DNA of 64,000 bases from Cruorifilaria tuberocauda (lineage: Eukaryota > Nematoda > Chromadorea > Rhabditida > Onchocercidae), in contig JABVXU010000143.1 of the NCBI GenBank assembly GCA_013365365.1, forward strand, positions 1-64,000, given 5' to 3'. Shown here piece after piece: positions 13,801 through 27,322 of the stretch. How positions within the stretch are numbered: the stretch's first letter is position 1; each line of letters opens with the position of its first letter. Below the pieces are notes generated by a model. The model searched no databases. It saw only the letters and a program-made list of their open reading frames with translations, and was not told the origin of the DNA. The translations under genes were made by a program, and so were the position numbers.

Positions 13801-16800
13801 AAATCGATAAATGGTTTTAGATGGATTTCAACAATAACAATAATAAGATTGCAATTCAATGATAAATTTTACAATTGATTTTTTTTTCTTCGGGGTCTTT
13901 TTAAGTTCAAATTGTTATTCTAACCAGTAATATCACTTCCTTCTTTTTCAGCTTCTTCTATATTGTTTGCTAAAAGATCATTGTTGATCACATTTTTCGA
14001 TAGATTATTTCAAGAAAAGAAGAAAAAACATAAAGAAACATAAAGATATAATCAGAGAGTATTGCACTTACATTTGTTTTCTTTTTTTTTTTTGATTAAT
14101 TTTTTTGCTGAGAATAAAAAGGAAATTTTTCGTTAAAATTTGAAATTCTAATATTTACATTTTGAAATTTAAAGTATAAATATAATTTGAAATCACTATG
14201 AAAATAATAATTTTTATACAAATCAGCGAAGAATTAGAAATTTGGTGATAAGATACGATTGCAACACATTTTGATACCAATTCATTTCCAATTATTGAAT
14301 TAATAAATCGATAAATGTGAGAAAATCAGTTATCGAGAATTGGAACTTTTTTCCTATTTACACCTATTTATATACAAAACATTAAGATAGTGTAAGAAGT
14401 AATAGTTTATTATTTAAATATTGTCAGAAGTAAATAAGTAAAAGTCGATTACTAAGGTTATACGGTCTTTAATTTGGTTGTAATTAAAGTGCTTTATTTA
14501 TTATACTAGCTGAATATTTTAAGATAAAGTAAACAAAGATAAGGATGTAAGTAAAAATTTACATAGGAAGGTAAATAAATGAATAATCAATTGATTAATG
14601 CAATATAAGTAAGTTGAGGATTGTAAATTTCAATGGAAGTTGGGACGGAAAGTTTGAAATTTATAGATTTAAATGTTTTAAAATATAAAAAGAATACAAA
14701 TTAAAAGAAAAAAAAGATGATTTCGAAAAAATTCCAATCATTCAAATCATGAAAAAATTTTTGCAGGATTCGTTATCATGTTCATGCTCTCAATCATATG
14801 TAAAAACATTGATGATAAAGGACAAGATCACAATGTTAAAAGAATCAATCATCGATGATTTTTCTTTATTGATGTTTAAAAATTTAGATGATTTACAGGT
14901 TATCTTTATTTTCTTTTCTATTTTCTCTATCTCATTCATTTAGCTAAATTACTTGTAATTTTAATCAATGGAAGTTATTTTAATTTTCTTTATTCATTTT
15001 TTAACTTTAAAAAACATAATGAGACGGGAAGGAATATGAATTAATTATCCATCCATGCAAGTAAAGAAAGGAAGAAAAAAAGAGGAATATAGCTCTGAAA
15101 ATTTTTCTGCTAATCAATTTTTAATATTTCTTTTTTTCTTCACAAGAAGAAATTCATTTAAATTCATTTAAATCTTCCAGAAATACGGATATAATCTCTC
15201 GAAGTCCGGTTAATTTTCAGTGATTAATTTTTTCCCTAAAATTTCAATTTTCTTTGTTTACGAATGGTAAATATGTATCATTTAGAAATAAAACATTTTG
15301 CCGACCGGTTGTCCTTCACCTGATATCGTCCCAGTTTTAGGGAAAAGAGTAATCTGTCCTCCTTTTCTTCAATTCCTTTCATTCATACTCTCTTGAAACC
15401 ACTTTTCTTGAAGAAGAAGAAGTTGCTGAGAGCTTTCGAAATTTCTGGCACATCGATTTCATTTTGCACATTGAATAATTGTATTTGCAGATTTTATTAG
15501 GGTCACGAATTTCTTCACTTTGTCAATGTTAAATTTCTCTTCTTCCCGAGTAAAATTCAAATTTCAATTTATCTCTTAGTTGTTTTTTCCGATATAAATA
15601 ATAATTTTGTTTATATTTCAGGTCTTTCAGGACGAACTGAAAGCTGTTAAAGCAAAGGAAGAAGCCGAAGAGAAACGGCGTAGGTATGAGGAAAATGTGC
15701 GGTTAGGTTTAATCAAGAAGAAAGGCCGGAAAAGTAAGGCCCAGTTAGAAAAAGAGCGGAAACTGGAGAGGAGACGTTTACGACGTGAGAAAAAAGAGCA
15801 GCGACGAAGAGATCGTAGGGAACGTCGAGAACGTGAGGCACGTGAGGGAACTAGCATTGACAGTGAGGAACGACGGTTACGAAAGGAAAGAAAGCGTGAA
15901 CGGAAGGAGCAACGTGAACGTGAAATGCGTGAGCGTGAATTAACCGGTGATGAGAAATTGGATAAAAAGGAACGGAAGCGGAAATTGAAAGATCCGAATG
16001 CTGTTAAAAAGCCACCACGACAACCGGTTAGTTTTTTCCAGAACACTTGGTTATTCCATTTTTTTCTTGCCCATCATGAAGTGATGGATGGAGTTTGCAG
16101 CATGAAACTTCATTTTCCGATAGAAAAAAATTTTTTGGTTTTTTCAAGTGTTGATAGAGAGAAAGTATAAAGCAATTCCTTATTTGAATGTTTTTTTTAG
16201 TAGCATCACTTTTTGTGAGTTGATATATAACGATTTGTCTGAAGAAATTTATTGGAAAAGAGAGAGAGAGAGAGAGGATATTACGAGAGGCGGTAGATAG
16301 GAAAAGTTCAGAAATTGAGCAATGGAACCGGAATTTTCAATTTTGTTTGCAACAAAATGGGCTTCACTGGATATTTCGATGTCCTTCTTTCGAAAGTTTT
16401 TTTTTTCTTTCGTAGTGTGGCCCTTTTAATAAACTACTTTATCATTTTTTTTTCGAGATTAAATATCTCGAGATAAGATATCGATCATTTGCATGAATGG
16501 ACGAGATTAAGGTGCGGGATTTTTTCCTTTTTTTCTCCCATCTTCTCTTAATAGCAAAAAAAGGTTCAGTAAACACGTTTAGCAAACAATGAAAAACAGT
16601 TAACAATTTTTTATGTTAACTGTGAAAAATGTTTGAATACAAACATTTCGTTTTTTTCTGATGATTATTTCGAAACTATTCTTGGAAAGATTGTTTTGTT
16701 TTTTTATTCTACTGGAAAAGGATCTATAAATTCCGTTGCAAGATTGAATGTTTTGTCTAGTTTAAGTTTTTTTTTTCACAACCTATAAAGATATCATTAG

Positions 16801-19429
16801 GTAAGCAGAATAAATTAGTTTTCATCTATCAATCATGTGTTATCTTGAAAAACTTATCGCTCTTTCTATATTACTATTTATATTTCCGGTTAAAAAAAAA
16901 ATGAAAACCGATTCTGTATAAATGAATTAATTGAAAGATGAAACGGCTATGTGTGTGGCTACTCGTGATATCTAGATTGGAAGAAATGTAATCAAAAAGA
17001 TTTGTTGATTGAAAAGATGAGAAATTTATACTCTCAAGACACTTACAAGTAACCACTTATACCTTATACCTTATACCTTTACTTATAGTGACATATCTAC
17101 GTTTTTTTAGTTAAAGAAAACTACGATTTTTTTTTTACCTTGATCTATAAACCGTGGTTTTTCTTTTTCTTCCATGCTAAAAATTAGAATAATTGAAGGA
17201 TCGATCGTTTAGAACCTTATTCATTTTTCTTTCGGACAGTACTGAAGAATGAAAGGAGGCCAAGGTAGCAGCTGTAAAATTTCTTGCTTATCGTTGAATC
17301 AAAGGGATATCATCATTCTGAGAAAGATTTCAAGGGCATCGTAGAATTGTTAAATTCAAAAATTTAAAATGGACTCTTTCTCTGTCCCTCCTATCCAACT
17401 GTTCTATTGATTTGTTAATCTTTCGTAGTTATTTCTTTTATTTTAAGTTTGTTTTAATAAATTTCTTATATGTCTTATTTGTAATTATTATTAGCTTATT
17501 GATTTTCATGTATTTACGTTTTACATGCATATTCATTTGCTTAATCTATTCCTTTCTTTTTTTAATGCTGGAAATCAGTAAGTATTGAGTAGCTTTTATT
17601 TGTTGTATTCAATATTATTAATTTAATAATGCTTCATTTTGAATTACTCCTTAATAAATTATAAATGTAGAGAAAAAGCAAATGAAAAGATTGTCTATCC
17701 GGAAATGACGATATTTGCAACTTATATCGGGAACTGGACGAAGGAAAGGACGGATTTTAGAAATAAGGGAAGAGGGAAAGAGAAAGGAAATGAAAGGTAA
17801 GTTTGTGATACCTTCCTTAACTTATCAATGATTTAAAGGTTCCAAGGACGGTGGGTTTCAACTTATCAGTGTAAGATTTGAAGGACGACGGGTACTTTTT
17901 TCTAAGTGATTGTAAGGTTCCGAGGATGGTTACTTACCTTAACTTATCAATGATTGTAAGATTCGAAGGACAGTGGGTACTTTTCTTAACTTTTATCAAT
18001 GATTGTAAGATGCGGATGACAGGATATGATGATGGAGAGAAGGATGGACGAGAGTGAAGAGAAGTATTCTTTCTTCTTTTAACTCATTCTTTTTTCCAGT
18101 TTTTTTCTTTTTCATTTTTTTTTGATTTATTTTAAATTTCATTTCGTTCTTTCTCTTTTACTCTTTTTCCTCTTTTTTTTTCTCCCAAAATTAAAATTGA
18201 AATGTGCTTGCTTTCATTTTTTTTATTGCTTCTCTCTTTCCTTTCTTTTTCTTGCTTTATCATTTCAAATTCCATCTGTTTCTTTTATCATTTCTGCCTA
18301 TTTCCTATTCCGTTATCTACTCAATCTTTCTTTTTTTTTCTCCCTCTCTCTCTCTCTTCCCCTCTCTCTTTCCTTTTTTTTTTACAATTTGACCTTTTAG
18401 AGGATATTTTCATTTTGCCAATATTATATATTTATTATATCAATGATATGTAAAGAAAACTTTTATTTTACATCATACTTTCTTTTGTGTGTGTTTTTTT
18501 CACTTTATTAAAAAAAATAACTTTATTGAATAAATCGATTTTTTTCTCAAAAAAAAGTACAACAAAGTTTTCGAATTCATTCTTTTTTTTCTCTCTTTGC
18601 TAAAAAGATATTGTGAAAGTTTCAAGTTTTCTTTTTTAAAAAGAAAAGAAAAAAAAAGAAAAGTAAGAGGAAGTTTTTAAGTGTAAAAGTAAAGAGAAAA
18701 AAAGACAACGAAAAGAATTTTCAAAAAAAAATCGAGAGATAATGAAAAGTTTTTTTTTGTTTTTAGTAAGTATTTAGTTGGAAAAAGAAAAAAAAAGAAT
18801 TATTTTTGGAATGATTAGAGAGAGATTTTTTCTTTTCCCTCCTTTCTCTATCTCTCTCTCTCTCTCCCTTTTATCTTTTTTTAGCTTACATTTATACTTT
18901 TTTTTGGTGTTTAGCAACAACGGTTAATGCTTTGCTTAGCATTATGCTCGTATTTTTATTGCCTGTTTTTTCTTACTTTATTTTATCATTCATTCATTCA
19001 TCATTATTCCTTCTTCTCTTATCATCTCTTTCTCTCTCTCTCTTTCTCTGAGTTATAAGTTAATTATAATTAATTAATTAAAAATGAAGAAAGGGTAAAA
19101 ATAAAAAATAGGATTCATACTCAATTTCTTGCATTTTTATATTTGAAAAATATTTCGAAATGTTACACAACAAAAAAAGGAAAGAAAGAAAGGTAAGAAG
19201 AGATAAATTTGAATTCTTTTATTGTTGTAATGATTGTATTTGTCAACAATTATCATTTATTTTTGTTTTTCTCAATCTTTCTTATCATCCTGTTTCCTTT
19301 TTATCTCTCTCTCTCTCTCTCCTTCCCTCCCTCTCTCTCTCTCTCTTTGATAAAGTATTTCTTCAAGAGAATGTTGGAGAAAAATGAATTTAAATTAGGT
19401 TTGAATATTACAACCCGTAATTATATCCA

Positions 19430-19460
<31 letters not shown>

Positions 19461-20258
19461 AGGTATATACTTCTCATCTCTCATCTCTTTCAATTTTTTT
19501 TTCTCGCTGTAATTATCATCTCTTCACTTTTTCTTTCTTTTTTTTTCTTTCCATCAATAATTTGCATCATTTTTCATTTTCCAGTATTTTTTTCTATTAA
19601 CCCATTTTGTTCCATTCGTTCATTAATTTATTCAATTAATTAGTCAGTCTGTCAGTCGATCGATCGATCAATCAATCAATCAATCAATCAGTTACTTGGT
19701 TAACTTGTTAGTTAATCAATCAATCAATTAATCGATCAATCATTCTTCCTTCATCTGTTATCTCAAACCAGCCGTTCATCTTCTACTATCCCTTTATCAT
19801 TTTCAACTTTTCTTTCTCTTCTCTTATTCCTCTTTTATCAATAGCATCTTATTATCAATGCTTTTCTTCACATCTCTTATCCATCTTACTCATACATATT
19901 TTTCATTTCATCCTCTTTCTCTTCCACCCTCCTTTCCAATCTTTATCTCTTTATCAATCTTTTCTTATTCTTCATATTCGTTATTATGTGATGCTTGCAA
20001 GGAACGGTGGACGAGAGCTTTACATTTAAGAATAAATTTTCAAATTAGAATTCAATCACTTTTCCTTCTCTCTCTCTCTCTCCGTCTCTCTCTCTTCCTC
20101 TCTCTCTCTCTCGTGTGTGTCTCCTTTTTTCAACCATAATATTTTACAGCAGTTATTTGTTGTTAATCAGTAATATTTATCGATAATTTTTTTCACATTC
20201 TTTTTTATTTCGTTATTTCTATTTTAATTCTGAAAATCCTTGCTCACTCCCTCCTTCC

Positions 20259-20290
<32 letters not shown>

Positions 20291-23200
20291 ATTCTTTCTT
20301 TAACATTAAAAATGTTGCATATTTGTGTGTATATTTGTCAGGTAGCACTTATTTAAATACTATCAAAAAATTTTTTCTTACTCTCCCTGTTTTTTCTTTC
20401 CCTCTCTTTTTAAGACAACAAGGGAGGGAGAGGAGATCAGGACGAAGAAGGCGGGGGAGGAAGGGATAGATCAAATCCCCTCTTCCTCCCCCATGTCCAT
20501 TCCAATCCCTGCTACTGCAAGTGCTTGCTGGTGCCACCGCCCGCCCTGTCGGGGGAGGGAGAGAGTGGAACGACGTTGCGCTATCGGTTTTGAAGGACGT
20601 CGTTCCCTTTCCGTCACCTCTCCCCCTTTCTCTCTTTCCCCTATATGTAACTGAACTATCATCTGCCATGTCATATATGTTATTCGTGGAATTTAATAGG
20701 CGTTAAACCTTTTCCGCTCTTCCCTTTCTCTCTCTCCCTCCCCCTCTCTCTCTCTCTCTCCCTCCCTCTCATATCTTATCCGTTTGCGGTTTCGATTATC
20801 AGCTGGTACAAAATTACCAATTTGTCCCGAGTACGCTTCGTTTCATCTTTTATTTTTTTCCCCATCTCCCTCTCTCTCTCTTTCTCCCTTTCTCTCTTAT
20901 GGTTTCATGTTTTATTCCTTCTCTTAGAAAAAAATTCGATTTTTTTAAATTACAAATAATTTACTAATAGTTTATTGATGTCACATGTAATTTTTAATCT
21001 TTAAAATTACAAAAGAGATGACTGAGGCGTAAATTTGAAAGAGAGAGAGAGAGAGAGAGAGAGAAAGAAAGAGAGGGACGATATGATGTCATTCATCATT
21101 TTTCAGCTTCTTTAACTCTTTATTTCCTTTTCTCTTCATTAAAAATAATTATCATTTAATTATCGTTTCATGTAATCAGTAAAATTGTTCATTCATATAC
21201 ATGTATGCATGCATGTATGTGTGTGTCTGTGCAAAATGTTAAAGTTAAAAATTTTTTTTAGGAAATATAATGGAAATTGAGAATGAGTGGAATTAAAAGA
21301 GCATTATTAGGTTTTGGTTTTCTATGGTTGTGTTCATCGTTCTTCAATCTTTTTTATCTTTCAAGTAAGTATGCCATACACACATACACATATGCATACG
21401 CACGCACGCACTGATGCACGCATAGAGACGTGTCTCTACGTGATGGGATATTATTAGAATACGATGTATGTAAGGGAGAGGAAAAATGTCAAAACTTACG
21501 TTTGACCCATATTAATGTCTCTCTCTCCGATATTTAATTATCTACTTTTTTTTCTGCAGGAAAAAAAATTCGATTTAAATTGTCGAAAAATTTATCGTAT
21601 GAATTCCGGTCTTTTTTTTCTTCCCTTCATTTTGGAGTTTTTTTTCGTTGTTGCGCAAATTTATTTGACGTAGTTACAATTGAAAATGCATATTACGTTG
21701 AAGTATCACGTGCATAATATGAGGTATAAATGATTTAACTGTATTTCGAATCTACGTTAAATAAGTTATCATTTTAATTATCATTATCAGATATAGTTCT
21801 TATTTGTTACTGTTACTGTTTATGATTAGTAATAAATTAATTATAATAATAAATCACGATATTTCAACTGAAAACGAATTGATATTACGTTCCCTTTTTT
21901 CTTTCTTTCATTTCAATAATTTAAAAAGTTTTGTTTTTACAAAATTTTTCTCATCGAATTTCTTTTTTCTCCTGAAAATAGTGTAAAGAAGTGATGTATT
22001 TGCATAGGGAAATTTTTTTCTCGAAAATTTTCCATATACAAGAAAAAACGCTTTACATTTATTTCTTTAGTTTTCACCATAAACATAAATCTCTCTCTCT
22101 CTCTCTCTCCTTTCTCTCCTTTCTTTCCTCTTCCTTCCCTTAATCCATCAAAAGTATCATTTTCATAGTTTCTATTATTATTATTATTACTGTAATTGCA
22201 ACAATTATTATTATATAATAATGATGGGTAAAATATGGAATAAAAGGTTTGAATTTCATATATGGACGAAAGTAAAGAAGAATTGGAAATGATTCGATTT
22301 AATATGATGATTTGATCAAATAAGTTTGGCCTGAATTCAAATGGAATATTTGATACTATTCAATTTAGTCGATCATTTTTGATGATTTTCTTTCTCATAT
22401 GTAAATTGATAAATTCATAAATTAAATATATATATATATATATATATAGTTTTACAATTATTCAAAAAGTATCTATGAAAAGGATAGGAATCGATGCGAT
22501 CATTGTCATATTTTAGATAAGAATTATCGGACGAAAAGCTACAAATATATATATAAATTCAAATTATTTTAGTTTAAAGGCTTGTTTTTTTCTTCTTTAA
22601 ATTCTTTACTTCTTTACTTTTCACTTTCAGCAATCAAAAAAATTTATGCATTTCATCCTTTCTTATTTCGCATTGTAATTTAAATTCCACTTTTATGTGT
22701 TCGATCTTTTTTTTGTATCTATTTGTTTTCTAAAGTTTTACAATTATTCAGATTTTTTTTTAAATCCAGTTTCAATTTCATGGTTATGCTAAAATATTGT
22801 GAACTAACTTTTCTATAATCTTCATTTAATAATTTAATCATAATTAGATAAAGTGAGGTAGTAAGTAAATTGATCGAAGAAATTAAATCAGTTGATCGAA
22901 TTATTTGATATTCAATTAAAATTTACATATGTTTATTGGTTGAGTGTTGTAGTATTACTTTCAAATTTCTATGATTAAAGTTAGAAATTCATTTTGTTTC
23001 TTTTAGTAGTTTTCGTTCAATTCATATGTTTCATATGAAATAAAAGTGAAAAATGGGATAAAATAATGATTAGATGGATGGAAATGATAAGTGAGCGATA
23101 CAGCTGAATAAGCATTGTGTGATGTTTGTCGAACGAGATCGGGTTAATATGATGTTGTTTGATAACGATTAAAATTATTATATCTATCCTGTATTTACTC

Positions 23201-26200
23201 ATTCATTCATTCATTCACATTCAATCAACCAATCATATATCTATCTATCTATCATCTATTTATGAATTCGATCGTTCATATCCATTCATTAAATGATCGA
23301 TTCGTAATATCTAAGCCGGTACTACCATTCCCTATCTCATGTGAACCGGAACGAATTAACGATTACGTATACGTTATTTTGTAATAACATGATGATTACC
23401 TAATGATAAATGAATAGATTATAGGTAATAGAGAGGAAGAAAAAGAGAAAAATGGGATGGAATAAGAAAGTAAAACAATTAAAAAAAGAGAATGAAGATA
23501 AGATGGAAATGATAAATTTTGTCGATTATATTGAACAAAAAGTTTATGATGTATCTCTTTTTTTTCCTTTCTCTCTCTCTATCTCTCTTTCCTTGTCTTT
23601 GTTTTGTTTCTTTTTGGAACAGGAACTATCAGAGAGATTTTTCATTTTTCCTTGATAACCATTAAATAATTAGGAGAAGAGGAAAAGAGGTGAAAAAAGA
23701 ATTAGGACATATGACAATAATGATTTATCTTTCGTTTCTACGAGATTGTTATGTTGTTATCGCATGTTTATATTTGATGATAATAATGATAATGAGAGAT
23801 TTGGATTAGTTCATTTTTGATTGCTATCAATGATATTTTTTGTTTTTTTTTTTTAAATGAATTTCATCTACGAAAATTTTTACTTCAAAAAATTTGTTTA
23901 AATGAAATAATGAAAAGTGAAAAGAAAGGATTGTGTATGTGTTGTGTGCTTGTGTGTGTTATGCAAGTTAAGTGATAAGTGTAAATAATGCAAATCATCA
24001 AATGATATCAGCTGTTAGGAAAAATTGTTTAAATGTTCTAATCATTTATGATAACAAGAAGAAATTTTTCATTTTTGTCAGTAACACAAATTTTAGATGG
24101 AAATTAATTGAGTAAAGTAAATGGAAGAGGAAGAAGCGAAGAGTGGAATTTAAATTAAATTTTGTAACTTGATAGCATCAGTAGATTAAAGTTTGACCAA
24201 ATTTTATAACTAAGACATATTGTTAATTAATTAATTAAATAAAAAATAGATAACAGAGCAAATATATTGTTAAAATAGATATTATTATTAAAAATAGGAA
24301 GCAAAAATGGTACAAAAAAGTAAAGAAAGAGGAAGGGATGAAAAGGAAAGAGAGAGAGAGAGTATTATAACGAAATATCATCAAATGCTCTCTAGGCGAA
24401 GTTATCAGAAATGAAAAAAATGTTTTATTACATAAATGATAATCCATGTATCATATATGCATTACGATGATTAGCAGACATGTGACAATATATTTTTAAA
24501 AGAGAGAGATAGAAGAAAAAGTGGAATCAGTGTAAAATGAAGAGTGAAGTGTAAAGTTGACAATAGTTAAAAAAAGTCAACAAGAAAAAAAAAGAAAAGT
24601 AAAGGAAGTAAGAGAGAGAAGGAAGAGGAAGAGGAAGAAGAAGAAATAAGGTAAAGGGGCAAAAGGTCGAGAATGAAATTTTGTATTGTTGGAATGAAAG
24701 ATTTTTAAAAAAAGATAAAAAAGTGACAGAGGAATAAGTTTTCAGAGGAAGAATTTTTGCAGTTTGAAGTTTGGATAAAAAAATAAAGATCAGTGAATGA
24801 AATGAATGTAACGGTTATGGAAGAGAGGAAGAAGGAGAAGCGAAGGAAGAGAGAAGAGAATATCGGAAAAGATTCGGAAACCGGATGAATGAATGAATGG
24901 ATAGTAAAATGCGTGGGTGAAATGAGTTGTAAAACTGGGCAAAATTTGTTTTGATTGATTATTTACACTTATCATGGCAGTTTTTTTTTACATTTTCAAT
25001 TTTTAAATTTTTTGGAAAAAAATGGTTCTGTTTTTTTTTGCTTGTCCAAATTTTAATGGCCGATGAAATTGTCCCAAATCAATCAGTTTATTTTTCGTAT
25101 ACTTTCTCTCAGTCTCTCTTTCTCTCTCTCTTTTTATTTCTCAAGGGTATTTTTAGGACGCAGACATATCGCTGTTTTTAACGTTTTTTTATCTTGATAT
25201 GAATCGATGTAATGCTGTAAAATGACAAAAATTTCCAAATATTTGATAAAAGCAGCTATTATTACTATTACAATGATTATATGTTAATATCATGGTATAG
25301 TTATTGTAACAGATAGAAAGATAGTGATTAGATGATATTACTACTATTATTTACCAGTTAATTGGCTGAAAATGTACAGGTGAAAGTAATGATAATTGTG
25401 ATAATATAGAAGAGTAATAATGCAAACTTATCAATACGAAATCGTAATCATGTTTCCAGTTAAAAATTTAGTGATGAAGAATGTGAGTTGATCTGAGATT
25501 ATTTGTTTCTTAAATATTTGTTATATTTCATTATATTTTTTAATGATATAATTTCATAATTATATTTAGGATAATTCTCTTTTTTTTCTTTTATCACTAC
25601 TATTTTTTACTTTCATTACTATAATCAGCAGTTATTCAATTTGATATCTATAAATTTCTGTGGAATTATCGATCAAGAAATATCATTAAGAGAAAATTTT
25701 AAAGTACTTTAATGATTATGTAATAATTTGTTAAGAAAATTTTTTACATTAAGCTTAATTTGCAAACTTTACTCTCTCTAATTTATTTTTTTTTTAGATT
25801 AAAAACTCATCAATTCTAAATGATAATCTTAGCATTCATTATTGCAATGTTTTTTTTTTGTTTACAATTAATTATTTCCGAAATTAATTTGTCCTTCGCC
25901 CTTTTTTTTCTGTTTCACTCTCTCCTCTTTCTTTCGTTTTTTTAAATCTCTTAACAGTTTATAAAATTTACTAGATTACGGATATGCCGTAAAGTTAACA
26001 ATAAAAAAGAGAGAGGAAAAAAAGGGGGGAATGAGAAATGCGAAAGATCAAAGTATTAGATTGAAAAGATAAGAGAAATGGAAAGAAGGAAAAGAAAGAA
26101 AGAGGAAAAGTTTAGAAGGGAATTTGTTTTTTTCTCTCTCTCTCTCTCTTTCTTTTTCTCTTCTTTCTTTTTTTTGCTTTTTTAAATTTTCATTAAATTA

Positions 26201-27284
26201 AATGGAAAATAGTAATTTCTATCTTCCCCACTCTTCTTCTTCGTCTGTCTTTTTGTATTTTCATTTCTTTCTTGTTAAGGTCAAATATCTTCATTTATTG
26301 AAATTTAATTTTTATGAAAAAAAGATCGAGAAAAGAAAGGGGAAGGTGGAAGAAGGAAAAAGAGAGAGAGAAAGAAATGAAGCAAAAGTTGAAAATTAAT
26401 TGAAGTAGTTTATTGTTTAGACAAAAACTTTTCCTACACTTTTTTAAATATTTTTCTTTGTTTCTTTTCCTTTACAAAAATTTTCTGCCTTTTTTTTTTA
26501 TTTTTTTGTTCTACCTCAAATTAATTAATCATTCATTGATTTTAATGAAGCATTTTCAAACAAAAAAAAAAGCAAACTAAAAATTCCAACGATTTGTTTC
26601 ATTTTTTTTCTCGTTTGATTTGTAAAAATTTTTGTTTAGTAATTTATTTGTTAAATTTAGAAGGAATTTTATTTAAAGTTGAAGTTGAAGAAAGTTAAAA
26701 CAATGAAAGAAAAGAATTTATTTTTTGTTTTAAAATAATTTTATCCAACCAAAAAAACGAAAGAAGAAGGTAATAATTTTTAACTGTTAGTATTTTAATC
26801 TTACTTTCCTAACAATTCATTAATTTTAATTAATGATTTTTGTTTGAATGTAGTGATTTGTTCAATCGATATTTAAACAAATTAAAAGTGGTTTCAAAAA
26901 CTACCACCTGTTATTTCTGTTGTTTCTTTTTTTTATATGTGCATTTTTTTAATTGCTCATTTCCGATATGTATATATATTAGGGCTTATTCAAACTTATT
27001 GTTATTATTTATAGTTTTTCAAAATTTCTAAAACATTTTCTTTTTTTTTGATTGGTAAAAGAAAAAATTCTGTTTTTAAATTTTTATCAAGTTTTGATAA
27101 TTTTATTAAATGAGAAAAGAACAGAAAAAAAAGTAAGCAAGCTATAAGCATAAAAAGAAGTAACTGTAACTATGAGCATATATATTTGAATTAAAATAAC
27201 TCTTTGTTAAAATATTAAAATTACTTAAGTTTAACATTTTACTTTTACCTCTGATAAAGTTTAGATATTATCCTTTTCTTCCCG

Positions 27285-27322
<38 letters not shown>

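Noticed and set aside
15627..16046. 139-residue minus-strand Arg/Ser-rich frame
   Set aside because: Antisense shadow of the charged AUTS2-like exon.
18122..19643. Several Phe/Ser/Leu-rich plus-strand frames that look like membrane proteins
   Set aside because: They are pyrimidine-tract translations inside an intron; TCT/CTC/TTT codons mimic hydrophobic helices.
20349..20706. Arg/Gly/Pro-rich frames in the GC-rich island
   Set aside because: Open on several frames at once, no family match, no phase-compatible splice sites for the host gene; kept only as a GC-rich island.
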